Shown: positions 1 through 8,941 of the stretch, piece by piece | Layout of the letters: every line of letters starts with the position of its first letter | Position numbering within the stretch: the first letter of the stretch is position 1 | Assembly (NCBI RefSeq): GCF_000478585.1 | Contig: NZ_ARWI01000001.1 | Span: 1,488,001-1,552,000, forward strand | DNA: 64,000 bases | Reading direction: 5' to 3' | Source of the DNA: Thiomicrorhabdus sp. Kp2 | GTDB taxonomy: Bacteria; Pseudomonadota; Gammaproteobacteria; Thiomicrospirales; Thiomicrospiraceae | The notes under the pieces: model-generated | The model's database searches: none | What the model saw: the letters and a program-made list of their open reading frames with translations, nothing else | Told to the model about the DNA's origin: nothing | Position numbers and translations under genes: made by a program

Positions 1-118
1 CATGAATGGGCACTTGCATGGCTTTTTGTTTTTCAACTTCAATCACCAATGTTTCGCGCTCTTTATGTAAATACGAACCTTGCTTAGTAATATAAAGACT
101 ATTCTGCAATTTTTTCAT
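1..118 (-). CDS. cas1: CRISPR-associated endonuclease Cas1, type I-C (N-terminal fragment)
   Basis: The first 39 codons read MKKLQNSLYITKQGSYLH and continue with an ERETLVIEVE stretch, then run off the left edge. This matches the opening of type I-C Cas1, the integrase that inserts new spacers. The start overlaps the last 20 bases of cas4, so the two are translationally coupled. Only the N-terminal beta-rich part is visible; the catalytic Glu/His/Asp residues lie outside. The identity rests on this short match plus its fixed position after cas4 in I-C operons. Confidence 0.85.
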   Translation of the reverse strand, partial: MKKLQNSLYITKQGSYLHKERETLVIEVEKQKAMQVPIH

Positions 119-737
119 TAGCACACTCCTGATAAATCGCTTTTACATAGGCACTACTATGGTCTTGAAATGTCAGCTTTGGATTACACAAATCATAAAG
201 TGAACAGGCCTGGCACTTTTTGCTGTATTTAGCTTTTGGTGTTTTGCCAGAATTGAGTAGGTCTTTTGTTGCCTCAATCACGGCTATCGTTTCAGCACGC
301 AGTTCAGAAGAAATTTCAACTTGAAAACGGTGACGAGTTTGCCAATACCAAATGGCGCCATGTGGAACCTCTAATCCCAGCATCTCTTCTAAACAAAGTG
401 CTTGGGCACAAAGCTGTATTAAATCAATATTTTCTTGTTTCTCTTTACCACGTTTATACTCAACTGGAAAACATACTCCTGTGGCAATATCAACTTCCAC
501 CAAATCAAGCTTTCCAGTTAAACCTAAAGAAGGGGCAGATACCTCCACCCCACGCTCATACCGAATCCCTTTACGGGATTCGGGTAAACCATGGTCTACC
601 CGCTGATGTAGTTGCTGACCTTGTGCCGTAAGCCAGTTTTCTGACCAGGCCTGCTCATTATGAATCAGCGCACACTGGCGAGGACAAAACGCATAATGCT
701 GCAAGGCGGACAAAGGAATCAGACGGGTGTCACTCAC
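99..737 (-). CDS. cas4: CRISPR-associated exonuclease Cas4, type I-C
   Basis: A 212-residue PD-(D/E)XK nuclease of the Cas4 family, which trims prespacers and selects PAM-containing ends before Cas1-Cas2 integration. Visible are the N-terminal Cys pair C18/C22 in FCPRQC, the nuclease core KLDLVE followed by VEYKRGK (Asp, Glu and Lys of the active site), and a C-terminal cluster C175-x2-C178-x5-C184. C22 or C18 with the three C-terminal Cys would ligate the Fe-S cluster. It starts with GTG two bases after cas7 and overlaps cas1. It is a stand-alone Cas4, not a Cas4-Cas1 fusion. It appears intact. Confidence 0.95.
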   Translation of the reverse strand: MSDTRLIPLSALQHYAFCPRQCALIHNEQAWSENWLTAQGQQLHQRVDHGLPESRKGIRYERGVEVSAPSLGLTGKLDLVEVDIATGVCFPVEYKRGKEKQENIDLIQLCAQALCLEEMLGLEVPHGAIWYWQTRHRFQVEISSELRAETIAVIEATKDLLNSGKTPKAKYSKKCQACSLYDLCNPKLTFQDHSSAYVKAIYQECANEKIAE

Positions 738-739
738 GG

Positions 740-1609
740 CTAAAAAACCTCTAAGGCTTCAACGCCCATAGAAACTAACCCGTCTTTATCAAAGTGAATC
801 GCATAGTCTGCAAACTCACTTGCAGGTGTACCCGCCTCCCCTTTAACTCGCTCGACTGTCACACGCTCAAATAGCTTATGCGCTGGGGCACTCCCCAAGG
901 CGTTGTCATGTTTAAAGACAATCAATTTTCTTGCAGACATTTCACCGCGTGCAGCAGAATGATCGTGCTCAAACATCATTTCCAATGACTTCCAAACTTT
1001 TACTAAATCTGAATTTGAAAAACCTGTTTTTTCGGCTAATTTTGCCGAAATAAAGCCATGAACTCGATATAAACCATAAGGTACGATATGTTTACGTCCC
1101 ATTGTCCGCTCTTTTTCTAAATCCTTTTCATTGGTAACCGCCATACGAGTAATCGAAATTTCCAATGGAATAATTGGGTCAATAGATTTGGCAAAGGCCA
1201 GTTGCATAGGGCCACGAACTTGCCCTGAATTTACCTCTGTGGTCATAACAGCCCCAAAAGCTCGAACATCAAAGAAATTGGCACACATCCAATCGGTCAC
1301 TTCTTTAGCCTTTTGCTGATCTTTGGGGAGTTTTTTGGCTTCTGGCGTAATTTCTAATGCGTCATAAGCTTTTTTGTTCTGTAAGTTTAAAACGCTTTTT
1401 TCTTGTACATAAATGTCGTAACCAGGCGTATTCTCTTCACTTAGTTGAATGAAATTACGAATTTTACGTTTAAGGCTCACATCCGTTACCAAGCCTTTAC
1501 TGGATTCAGGGTCTAGGCGTGGCATATTGCCCGCATCTGGATCACCATTTGGATTACCGTTGGTTACGTCAAAAAAGTATACAAATTCATAGCGGTTTTG
1601 GATGGTCAT
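740..1609 (-). CDS. cas7c: Cascade backbone subunit Cas7, type I-C (Csd2)
   Basis: 289 residues of the Csd2/Cas7c family, which forms the helical backbone of the type I-C Cascade along the crRNA. The opening segment YEFVYFFDVTNGNPNGDPD is the family's typical first strand and loop, and further in are DVRAFGAVM and the basic segment ERTMGRKHIVPYGLY. Its ATG shares one base with the cas8c stop codon. Length is usual for the family and no frameshift is seen. Confidence 0.95.
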   Translation of the reverse strand: MTIQNRYEFVYFFDVTNGNPNGDPDAGNMPRLDPESSKGLVTDVSLKRKIRNFIQLSEENTPGYDIYVQEKSVLNLQNKKAYDALEITPEAKKLPKDQQKAKEVTDWMCANFFDVRAFGAVMTTEVNSGQVRGPMQLAFAKSIDPIIPLEISITRMAVTNEKDLEKERTMGRKHIVPYGLYRVHGFISAKLAEKTGFSNSDLVKVWKSLEMMFEHDHSAARGEMSARKLIVFKHDNALGSAPAHKLFERVTVERVKGEAGTPASEFADYAIHFDKDGLVSMGVEALEVF

Positions 1610-3426
1610 TATTCTTCTCCTTCAGAGCGTGTTTGATTAGTGTCATTTGAATCTTGTTGGGCAAAACGAGCGTTTTTTTGTTGGTAATAACCAATCGCAA
1701 AACGACCTTGGTTTTCGATAGAAAAATGGCGCGGGAATTCACTTGGCAATTTCGCCATTATTTCACTCAGCTCTTTTTCTAAATTAAAAGCCAATCCAGC
1801 TTTATCTTTACGGATCTTTGAAAAATGATGTTTACTGCCAGAGAGCAATCTTGGATAGACTGAATAAGGCACGGTGGATGCCGATGCATAATATTTGTCG
1901 GTAATGGTCGCATTCACCTTATCGCCCAAAGCTAAGCGTTGAATATTTTCAAGCAGCGCAAATAAGCGACCTAATAAATAGGCGGAGTTAGTATTGTTTT
2001 CATCCAAACTCATGGGAATCTCCTCTTTGATGAGTTGTTTTCTAAAATCTCTTTGCAAAATGGCTTTGACCATCGCAACACGTAAACCGCTGATATCACC
2101 ATCCGCTCGAAATCGAGCTAATAATTGAGCCAAAATAGCCTGAGGGTAGCGTTGTCCTGTAATAATCGAGCGCATCAATTCGCCCGCTAAATGTGCAGGC
2201 ACATCATCTATTTTGGGTTTACTGCCTTCTCTATGGGGTACCAACTGCAATAACAAACGCCAAACCGACGGCGGCGTTTTCCATGGCAAAGGGTTCAAAC
2301 TTAAATCTTGAAAATGTTCTGACAAGCGTTGCTGAATGTGTGCAAAATCGGTTTGTAGCCAAAACCGAATCGACAAGCGCGCGGCGTTGGGCGCAAGACC
2401 CAAAATATAAAACTGGGTGCTTGGCTCGATATCAGGGGCAATTTCAGACATTGGACGGCCTTTTGCGAGTTTTTCTAATGCGGCATGCAATTGAGTGGTT
2501 TCGCTGTCGTCCGACGCGGCGGGCGGATTAAAGGCAAAGTTAAAAAAGTTTTCTGCTTTTTGAGCTTGCGCCACATCTTCAGCCACAGCCCAAAAAACGA
2601 CGGTGGTATCTCCTAGGCTGATGCTTTGATTATTTTCTCGACGCAATAAATAATTTAAAGCGGTGGTGTAGGCAAAGGCTGACGTTTCTGATATGGGTGC
2701 ATTGTCACCTTGGTCTTTACCATACGAGTTAAAAGACTCTTTATTAAAAGAGACTATTGAAACACCTGAACTTTGCCCACCAGACACCCCTTTTATGGCG
2801 GGATGCAAGCGTGCAATTGGGGCAGATTTTCCAGATATCAGACACATAGCCTCCTGACTGTCGTCATCAGGTTTGAGCAAAGTATCCCATAGTGATTTGG
2901 CCTCTTCTGATTCATGGATATAATGTTGTTCACCATCTAATTGAAAAACGACATTGGCATCTAACACTTCAGTTTTAAGCCTAGATACTGAAGCCCATTC
3001 TGGTTGCCAAATCTCCAAAAACCGTCTTAAAGCCACCAGGCCTGGTTGTTTTGCTTCTAGTAAAAGCGACAGATGCTCATTTTTAAAGACTTCAAAGGTC
3101 GCTAAAGATAAATCAAACACAGCCTTACTTTTTTTATCCTTAGGCAACGCGATCCCTAATACATAGGCGGTTTTATCCCATAAAAAATTCGGTTTAATGC
3201 CAGAGGTTCGCTTGGCTGGCCTTGGCACATTCATTAATTTTGGTTTCGGTTTTTTTTCATCGGTTAGGTGTGGAATCACATCGACCAATTCACCTGCTTC
3301 GGAAAGCACCAAAACATAGCCGATTTTTTCTTCACTAAAGCCATAGGCGGGGACTTTTGCACCTGTAATTGGGTCGGGATTATTGGCAAGGCGTTGATAA
3401 TATTGCTGAAGACTAGAAAGCATCAT
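1609..3426 (-). CDS. cas8c: Cascade large subunit Cas8c, type I-C (Csd1)
   Basis: 605 residues, the usual size of Csd1/Cas8c, the large Cascade subunit that reads the PAM and recruits Cas3. In type I-C the small subunit Cas11c is generally translated from an internal start within this gene, so the C-terminal third may also be made separately; no clear internal start was singled out here. It overlaps cas5c by 4 bases (ATGA type) and cas7c by 1 base. The C-terminal tail is charged and low in complexity. Family assignment rests on position, length and recognisable segments such as PVYGF-like YGFSEEKIGYVL and the CLISGKSAPIARLHP region. Confidence 0.93.
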   Translation of the reverse strand: MMLSSLQQYYQRLANNPDPITGAKVPAYGFSEEKIGYVLVLSEAGELVDVIPHLTDEKKPKPKLMNVPRPAKRTSGIKPNFLWDKTAYVLGIALPKDKKSKAVFDLSLATFEVFKNEHLSLLLEAKQPGLVALRRFLEIWQPEWASVSRLKTEVLDANVVFQLDGEQHYIHESEEAKSLWDTLLKPDDDSQEAMCLISGKSAPIARLHPAIKGVSGGQSSGVSIVSFNKESFNSYGKDQGDNAPISETSAFAYTTALNYLLRRENNQSISLGDTTVVFWAVAEDVAQAQKAENFFNFAFNPPAASDDSETTQLHAALEKLAKGRPMSEIAPDIEPSTQFYILGLAPNAARLSIRFWLQTDFAHIQQRLSEHFQDLSLNPLPWKTPPSVWRLLLQLVPHREGSKPKIDDVPAHLAGELMRSIITGQRYPQAILAQLLARFRADGDISGLRVAMVKAILQRDFRKQLIKEEIPMSLDENNTNSAYLLGRLFALLENIQRLALGDKVNATITDKYYASASTVPYSVYPRLLSGSKHHFSKIRKDKAGLAFNLEKELSEIMAKLPSEFPRHFSIENQGRFAIGYYQQKNARFAQQDSNDTNQTRSEGEE

Positions 3427-4103
3427 TGTGCAACCTCCTCAGCATAAAAAGGTGGCACTTCAATCACGCCATTTTGCATTTGTGCTCTAAAGAATTTAGG
3501 CGTGTTTTGATTGGCAAAATCAATGTCATGCAACATCCATCCCAAGTCTTTTGATTCATTTGCAAGTTCAGAGTTTGGAAAGTTTTCATCAGACTCAATT
3601 AATGAAAAATAAGCTGGGAATTCGCGATTTCCTAGACAGGGCTGGTGAAAATACTGCCCTTTGCGTGCACGGCGATTGAAAATATCAAGATGCTTGCCCA
3701 CCGAATCTTCCTGACCCACCTTATCGGTTAGTTCAAAATGCGCTTCAATAATGTAACCGACATCACGCAACAAGGTCGTAGCTCTTTGTTGACGATTATC
3801 ACCCTCATCAATCAAAAACCCTAAGTCTTGAGTCGATTTTCGTTTCATTGCGCCACTGACTTTAGAGGTGGATATTTTGCAGTTACCCAATTCATTACGC
3901 CGAATCGACTCAAACCGTATCGGATTCAGCACATGAATTTTATCTATCTGCCAGCGAATCGCAGGTTTCCAATGTATCGCTTCTAAAATACCGCGCGCGG
4001 CAGAAGGCGTAATGACATCGTAAGATACCCGTTCCACCTTCATCTCAGGCCTGGTAAAACACGCATAGTCACCCCATACATGCAATTTAATGCCATAAGC
4101 CAT
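3423..4103 (-). CDS. cas5c: Cascade subunit and crRNA-processing nuclease Cas5, type I-C (Cas5d)
   Basis: 226 residues. In type I-C, which lacks Cas6, this RAMP protein cuts the pre-crRNA and stays bound to the 5' handle. The N-terminus contains the family signature RPEMKVERVSYDVITPSAA followed by RGILEAIHWKP. It is preceded by a 56-base gap after cas3 and overlaps cas8c. No cas6 gene is seen nearby, consistent with Cas5c doing the processing. It appears intact. Confidence 0.94.
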   Translation of the reverse strand: MAYGIKLHVWGDYACFTRPEMKVERVSYDVITPSAARGILEAIHWKPAIRWQIDKIHVLNPIRFESIRRNELGNCKISTSKVSGAMKRKSTQDLGFLIDEGDNRQQRATTLLRDVGYIIEAHFELTDKVGQEDSVGKHLDIFNRRARKGQYFHQPCLGNREFPAYFSLIESDENFPNSELANESKDLGWMLHDIDFANQNTPKFFRAQMQNGVIEVPPFYAEEVAQ

Positions 4104-4159
4104 TTTCTACCTCCTTCTTTGGGATTAGATATACGCCTATCGCTAGACGACTTAATTTG

Positions 4160-6433
4160 TTAAAAAACCGACGATTCCGCGCTGATAAAAGTTGGATTAT
4201 TCCAACTCATGCCAAATTCGGCATCGTATATTTCATTGTTAAGCAGCTGCCAAAACTGATCTTCAAACCGATGTGGCGCAATGGTTTCTAAAACCCCAGC
4301 CATTTTTAAAGCCTCAAACCCTTTTTGTGGAATTTGCACAATGTAGGGTTGCAATTTTCTTAAGGTTTGGCTGACGTTTTCAGTCACTGCTAATTCGCTA
4401 ATCAGGGCTTTTGCCTCTTCATCACGCCCAATAAAAATCGGACACATAAAGCTTTCAATCATGCAAAATTCTTTGGCAATATTTTGAAAAGGAAAGCTCA
4501 ATTTGTTTGCATGATCTTGGCAAGTTTTAAGCAAGTTTTTCTTATCCAGTTCATCACCTTTACGCCAATAAACTTCATCAAAATAGTCTTTAATGGCTAG
4601 TTGCCCGAGCAGGTTATCGTGATTTCGACGCAGCACCGTACGCATTCCCGCTGCTAAAGAATCCAGCTCTGGCGGTGTTTTCCAATCGGGGGTACTAAAT
4701 ATCCACACATGACTGTCTTCTTTTAAATACTTACGCTCACGATTGCAACGCCCTGCGGCTTGAGCAATGGAGTCCAGTCCCGCTTCGGCGCGCATCACAC
4801 ACGGAAAATCCACATCCACGCCCGCTTCAATCAATGAAGTTGAAATAACACGGCAGGCCTGGTTATTTTTAAGCCTTTCTCGAATCACCTCTAAGGTTTG
4901 CATACGATGTGCGGGATACATCAACGTGGTCAGGTGAAAAACGCCTGCTAGCTTTTGGTCTTTAAGCTTTTGAAAAAGTGATTGGGCGTGACGACGATTA
5001 TTAACAATGGTCAAAATCTGCGGTTGATCTTGAATTTTTTGTACCAGCTGGTCATCAGTTAAAGCCCCAAGATGGCTAACGCTCACCAAACTGAGTTGGT
5101 CATACAGAGCTTGCGGATTAGGTGCAATTTCGCGCACATTTTCGATTTCAAACCCCAGCTTGAAATCGGGCGCATTTAAAGCTGGTTGAGTCGCTGTGCA
5201 TAACACGACTGTACATTGGTAATTTCGAGCCAGTTCATCAATTGCTGCCATCACGGGGCGCAAAAATTTCAGCGGTAACGTTTGCGCTTCATCTAGGATA
5301 ATCACGCTGCCGCTGATATTGTGGAGTTTGCGACAACGCGAAGTTCTATCAGCAAATAAAGATTCAAAAAACTGCACCGCTGTAGTAACCACTATGGGCA
5401 TATCCCAATTTTCCATTGCTAATTTGAGCTTATCCTGTGTTTTTTCATCTCTAATATTACGATCATCAAAATTACTGTGGTGCTCCAAAACAGCAGTTTC
5501 GCCTAAATCTCCAAATGCCTCACGAAAAACCTTGGCATTTTGTTCAATTATGCTAGTAAAAGGAATCACATAAATAACACGTCGCAAGTTATGAGCCAGC
5601 GCATGGTCTAAGGCAAACGCCATCGAGCTAAGCGTTTTACCACCTCCTGTAGGTACCGTTAAAGTGAACAGGCCTGGCTCTAAAATAGCTTTTTCTCTAG
5701 CGCTAGCAAGAATATCTTGGCGCAATTTATTAACTAGTTGCGTGTTATCGCTGGACTGTTGCTTATCCTTCAAATAATGATCCAAGTTATTTTTAAGTTC
5801 TGCTAGAGTTGGATAATCACCCCGTAATAGCGGTTTATTTTCTAATTCTTTGTAAAAGGTATCCGTATCGATAAAGTCTGCATCAACCAAGCACGAAAAA
5901 ATCATGCGTATTAAAAACGCAAATTGAAAGCCATGAAAAATCGCTTGCGGATGGAATTGTAGCTTGGGTGTCAAAGCCTCAAGCGGTGGCAAGGAGAGTT
6001 CAGATTTCCAAATATCATCCAACTGACATAACTCTTTACCAAAGGATTGTTTAAGACGCTCTTCAAGCGTTCTACGCCCTTCCCCCTCAAGGGAGCCATT
6101 GGCTAAACCTGCATGATGCCCCGCAATGACAAACGATAAAATCTTAAACCAAGGTTCAGGCAGTATGTCTTTAGCAATAATCGCCCCCGCGGTTGCGTGA
6201 TCCACTTTATGGGGTGAACCTTCGAGCCTTGCTTGAAATTCGTATGTGTACTTACCTAAGTCATGTAACAAACCTGCCATGTATGCTAACTTTGATGCTT
6301 TAAAATAACGAGCATTATGTTTAGAAATTTCAGCAACTGTCTTTAAGTGATCATTTAAAAGTTGCCAGTCTGATTTATCTGCACTCATACCAGAATGAGC
6401 GTAGTACGTTGTTTGTTTAGCTGTGACTTGCAT
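4160..6433 (-). CDS. cas3: CRISPR-associated helicase-nuclease Cas3, type I-C
   Basis: 757 residues with an N-terminal HD nuclease and a C-terminal superfamily 2 helicase, the processive effector recruited by target-bound Cascade. The HD domain shows H29 and the HD pair H57-D58 in GLLHDLGK, with H79 further on. The helicase has Walker A TVPTGGGKT near residue 262, the DEAQ box in VIILDEAQTLP near residue 377, a TATQPAL motif III and the motif VI segment QAAGRCNRE. It is the first gene of the operon, so the promoter and any operator should lie in the short gap between it and the WYL regulator. Confidence 0.95.
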   Translation of the reverse strand: MQVTAKQTTYYAHSGMSADKSDWQLLNDHLKTVAEISKHNARYFKASKLAYMAGLLHDLGKYTYEFQARLEGSPHKVDHATAGAIIAKDILPEPWFKILSFVIAGHHAGLANGSLEGEGRRTLEERLKQSFGKELCQLDDIWKSELSLPPLEALTPKLQFHPQAIFHGFQFAFLIRMIFSCLVDADFIDTDTFYKELENKPLLRGDYPTLAELKNNLDHYLKDKQQSSDNTQLVNKLRQDILASAREKAILEPGLFTLTVPTGGGKTLSSMAFALDHALAHNLRRVIYVIPFTSIIEQNAKVFREAFGDLGETAVLEHHSNFDDRNIRDEKTQDKLKLAMENWDMPIVVTTAVQFFESLFADRTSRCRKLHNISGSVIILDEAQTLPLKFLRPVMAAIDELARNYQCTVVLCTATQPALNAPDFKLGFEIENVREIAPNPQALYDQLSLVSVSHLGALTDDQLVQKIQDQPQILTIVNNRRHAQSLFQKLKDQKLAGVFHLTTLMYPAHRMQTLEVIRERLKNNQACRVISTSLIEAGVDVDFPCVMRAEAGLDSIAQAAGRCNRERKYLKEDSHVWIFSTPDWKTPPELDSLAAGMRTVLRRNHDNLLGQLAIKDYFDEVYWRKGDELDKKNLLKTCQDHANKLSFPFQNIAKEFCMIESFMCPIFIGRDEEAKALISELAVTENVSQTLRKLQPYIVQIPQKGFEALKMAGVLETIAPHRFEDQFWQLLNNEIYDAEFGMSWNNPTFISAESSVF

Positions 6434-6478
6434 GATTTAATTATTCCAATTTTTCTATAACTTCAACATATCACACAC

Positions 6479-6499
6479 CAGTGACAAAACCTGTCACTG
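6479..6499. promoter_or_regulatory. Inverted repeat upstream of cas3, candidate operator or terminator
   Basis: CAGTGACA (6479-6486) and TGTCACTG (6492-6499) form perfect 8-base arms around AAACC. The site straddles the end of the WYL gene (stop at 6494) and sits 46-66 bases upstream of the cas3 ATG, in the region where a cas promoter would be. It lacks a long T-run on the minus strand after the second arm, so an operator for the adjacent regulator is as likely as a terminator. Function is inferred. Confidence 0.4.
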
Positions 6500-7456
6500 T
6501 GAATACTTCTCTAGTGCTTCTTTGAGTTTTTGTTTTATTTTTTCTTGTAATTCAATGGGTTGCAGGACTTTTGCGTGTGCGCCGTATTTTAAAATGTCTT
6601 GTATGAGTTCTTGGTCTTGGTTGTAGGGTAGTGTGAGTAGGTAATTGCCGTTTTTATCCCATTGGCTTTGTTGTTGTGGGTGCCAGTTTTCGTATTGCAC
6701 CCAGCGGGCGATGTAGGGTGTAAATTGAATAACAGCTTGGTTATTGGCTTGACCTGCAAAAATTCCGTAGCTGGTTTGAAAGTGGTTTTGTAGGGTTTTA
6801 TCGTCTATTTCAATAGCAGGTTCATTGCTTAAATTGGCCTGGTTTATGGCTTCTAGTGAAAAGGTTCTTAGGGCTTGTTTTTGGTGACACCAGGCGTCAA
6901 TTTTCCAGTTATCTTTGTAGCGAACCAGTTGCAGAGGCGAAACGGTTCGGTTTGTAGTTTGATTGTTTTCTCGGCTCCAAAACTTTATTTTTATGCGTTT
7001 ATTTTCGGTTAAGGCGGCGGTAATAGTTTGAAAAACTTGGGGTTGGATGGTTCGGTCGGCAATTTCGATGAGTTTTACTTTTGTGGCGAGATCCGTTTGT
7101 TGGGTTTCGTCTTTAAGTAGCTTGCTCATTCGTGAGATAAGGGTTTCAAGCTGTGTTTTTAATGTGCCTGGTGAGAGTTGGGTGATGATTTGATTGAGTG
7201 TAAATAGGGCTTCTAGTTCTTCTTTGGTAAACCAGTAGTCGTGCAGTTGAATGGCTTGTTTTCTAGATTTATCTAAACCAATCGCATTTTGTAAGATATA
7301 CCATGGACTGCCTTTTGCAGAGTGGTCTTCTATATATCGTCGGATGGTTCGTTCACTGCATTCAAACCTTTGTGCCAGGCTTTGAATGCTAATGGGAAAA
7401 CTCTGTGCCGATTTTAAATACTCTATAAACTGCCTTTGCCTATCTGTTTTGCTCAT
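6494..7456 (-). CDS. WYL-domain transcriptional regulator, probable cas operon regulator
   Basis: 320 residues from the ATG at 7456; an in-frame TTG at 7468 is a less likely start. The N-terminus is a winged helix-turn-helix (IQSLAQRFECSERTIRRYIED). The C-terminus is a WYL-type ligand-binding domain (region around RTVSPLQLVRYKDNWKIDAWC, with KDNW in place of the canonical WYL core), followed by a WCX-like end. WYL proteins commonly control CRISPR-Cas and other defence operons and bind nucleic acid or nucleotide ligands. The gene lies 60 bases upstream of cas3 on the same strand, so it may be co-transcribed with the cas genes or control them. The regulatory role is inferred from position. Confidence 0.85.
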   Translation of the reverse strand: MSKTDRQRQFIEYLKSAQSFPISIQSLAQRFECSERTIRRYIEDHSAKGSPWYILQNAIGLDKSRKQAIQLHDYWFTKEELEALFTLNQIITQLSPGTLKTQLETLISRMSKLLKDETQQTDLATKVKLIEIADRTIQPQVFQTITAALTENKRIKIKFWSRENNQTTNRTVSPLQLVRYKDNWKIDAWCHQKQALRTFSLEAINQANLSNEPAIEIDDKTLQNHFQTSYGIFAGQANNQAVIQFTPYIARWVQYENWHPQQQSQWDKNGNYLLTLPYNQDQELIQDILKYGAHAKVLQPIELQEKIKQKLKEALEKYSQ

Positions 7457-7515
7457 AAAGACTACCAAGAATTGATAATTTACAAGCGTCTTAATATATC
7501 ATTATAAAATCTTGT

Positions 7516-7535
7516 TGCGTAATTATATTTACGCA
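7516..7535. promoter_or_regulatory. Inverted repeat upstream of the WYL regulator
   Basis: TGCGTAA (7516-7522) and TTACGCA (7529-7535) are perfect 7-base arms with a 6-base AT spacer. The site lies 60-80 bases upstream of the WYL start on its coding strand and just beyond the stop of the ABM gene. It could be a regulator binding site for the WYL promoter; it differs from the repeat in front of cas3. Confidence 0.3.
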
Positions 7536-7551
7536 TAAAACTGGTAGGTAT

Positions 7552-7902
7552 TTATATCTTTGGTGAATCGTAATTTTCGGGCTCGTCGCTGTATACGCAT
7601 ACGTTCCAATCGGCGGCTAGACCGTCTTTGGCTAGGCAGTAGGTGTTAAAGAAATCGACTATTTCTTTGCGTTGGCAGTGGGCTTCAAAGGCGGCCATAT
7701 TGGCCCAAATTTCGTTAAATACAATGGGAAAACTGTTCCCTTCTGCAAATGGGCTTTGTATATGGCGGGTTACTCTATATTGAATACAGCCGTCTTCTCT
7801 TACGGTATTGGGTTCTAGGCTTTGTAAGACTTGAAACAGCTCTTTTTCTTTGCCTGGTTTAGGTTGAAATTGGGCTAAACAATAAACTTTGGATGACATC
7901 AT
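7552..7902 (-). CDS. Putative quinol monooxygenase, ABM-domain protein
   Basis: 116 residues from the ATG at 7902, preceded by GAGTG; a GTG at 7908 is the other option. The sequence fits the antibiotic biosynthesis monooxygenase (ABM, YgiN-like) dimeric alpha-beta barrel fold: a first strand VYCLAQFQPKPGKEKEL, a central REDGCIQYRV and a later FNEIWANMAAFEAHCQ. Members oxidise quinols or other small molecules, or are of unknown function; no substrate can be read from the sequence. It is followed by the WYL gene on the same strand. Confidence 0.75.
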   Translation of the reverse strand: MMSSKVYCLAQFQPKPGKEKELFQVLQSLEPNTVREDGCIQYRVTRHIQSPFAEGNSFPIVFNEIWANMAAFEAHCQRKEIVDFFNTYCLAKDGLAADWNVCVYSDEPENYDSPKI

Positions 7903-7982
7903 TAACACTCATTTGATAATAAAAAACTTAGTTTAGGGCTGGCATTGTGGCTCGTCAATCAATTAGCTCAATTAAACACTAA

Positions 7983-8009
7983 CTGACCAGGCCTGGTAAC
8001 TCTTATAAT
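7983..8009 (+). promoter_or_regulatory. Candidate promoter of cmoM, with a CCAGGCCTGG palindrome in the spacer
   Basis: TATAAT at 8004-8009 is a perfect -10 box only 8 bases before the ATG at 8018. The -35 is weak (CTGACC at 7983 or AACTGA at 7981). The 12-base palindrome ACCAGGCCTGGT (7986-7997) occupies the spacer. Transcription would begin near 8016, giving an almost leaderless message; no Shine-Dalgarno sequence is visible. Inferred from sequence only. Confidence 0.4.
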
Positions 8010-8017
8010 GTGTGCTT

Positions 8018-8857
8018 ATGAATAAACCAAAACCATTACAAGACCGTAACTTTGATAAGTTGGTCGATAAATTTGAAGCCAAGGTGTATGACACCATTAA
8101 GGGCGAATGGCGTTTAAAGTTGCTTAAAGAGGACTTACATTCGCTTTGCCAACCATCACAAAACACTGATTCACCAGGCTTTTATACCCCCTTGCGGGGT
8201 GTGGTAAATTTAAAAAGCCACAACCTTAAAGTATGGGATGCAGGCTGTGGTTTTGCGCAGATGAGCCAGTGGTTTGCACAAGCTGGGCATGAAGTGACTT
8301 TATGTGATTTATCGCACCAAATGTTAATGCGTGCTAAACAGAATTTTGCGGCAAATGAATTAACCGCTACCTTTATTGAAGGCCCTGCGCAAGAGGTAGC
8401 TAAAACCTTGCCTGAATTTGATTTGGTGCTGTTTCATGCTGTGTTAGAGTGGTTAGCCCAACCTAAAGAAACCCTGTTTGAAGTGGCCAGCAAGGTGAAA
8501 CCAGGCGGGCATTTATCTTTGCTGTTTTATAACCGCAATTCGGTGGTGATTCGCAATACCTTAAAAGGCGGTTGGCGTTTACCAGGCCTGTTAAAAGATG
8601 AGTATATGGGCAAAGGCAAAAAACTGACGCCACCCAACCCGCAAATTCCTGAAGAGGTCTGTGCCTGGTTGCAAGATTGGGGCTTTGAGATTGAAGTACA
8701 TACGGGCATTAGAGTGTTTAACGACTATATGACACCCGAGGCGCTTGAACAAACCAATCAAGAAGAGTTATTGGCGATGGAATACCGCTATTGCCGTGAA
8801 CCCACTTACCGAAATATGGCACGCTACATTCATCTATTGGTTAAAAAACAGTCATGA
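8018..8857 (+). CDS. cmoM: tRNA 5-carboxymethoxyuridine methyltransferase CmoM
   Basis: 279 residues from ATG 8018. It is a class I SAM-dependent methyltransferase that converts cmo5U34 to its methyl ester in a subset of tRNAs. CmoM-specific segments are recognisable along the whole protein: QDRNFDKLVDKFEAKVY at the start, the SAM motif VWDAGCGFAQMSQWFA, CDLSHQML, the active-site region LFHAVLEWLAQP, SLLFYNRNS, GIRVFNDYM and the C-terminal YRYCREPTYRNMARYIHL. Relatives cmoA and cmoB lie 4.5 and 5.8 kb downstream on the same strand. An upstream GTG at 8012 is an alternative start. Confidence 0.93.
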   Translation: MNKPKPLQDRNFDKLVDKFEAKVYDTIKGEWRLKLLKEDLHSLCQPSQNTDSPGFYTPLRGVVNLKSHNLKVWDAGCGFAQMSQWFAQAGHEVTLCDLSHQMLMRAKQNFAANELTATFIEGPAQEVAKTLPEFDLVLFHAVLEWLAQPKETLFEVASKVKPGGHLSLLFYNRNSVVIRNTLKGGWRLPGLLKDEYMGKGKKLTPPNPQIPEEVCAWLQDWGFEIEVHTGIRVFNDYMTPEALEQTNQEELLAMEYRYCREPTYRNMARYIHLLVKKQS

Positions 8858-8941
8858 TTTAATCTTTTATTTTCATAATCTTAATAACATTAATAAGCTA
8901 ATATAGGTATTAACTACCTAATATTATTGATGGAGTTAGTT

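Noticed and set aside
266-631. Plus-strand frame of 121 codons opposite cas4
   Set aside because: Shadow of cas4; no domain, no ribosome-binding site, and the minus strand carries a complete Cas4.
1-6433. CRISPR array
   Set aside because: No regularly spaced direct repeats are present in the window; in type I-C loci the array follows cas2, which would lie beyond the left edge.
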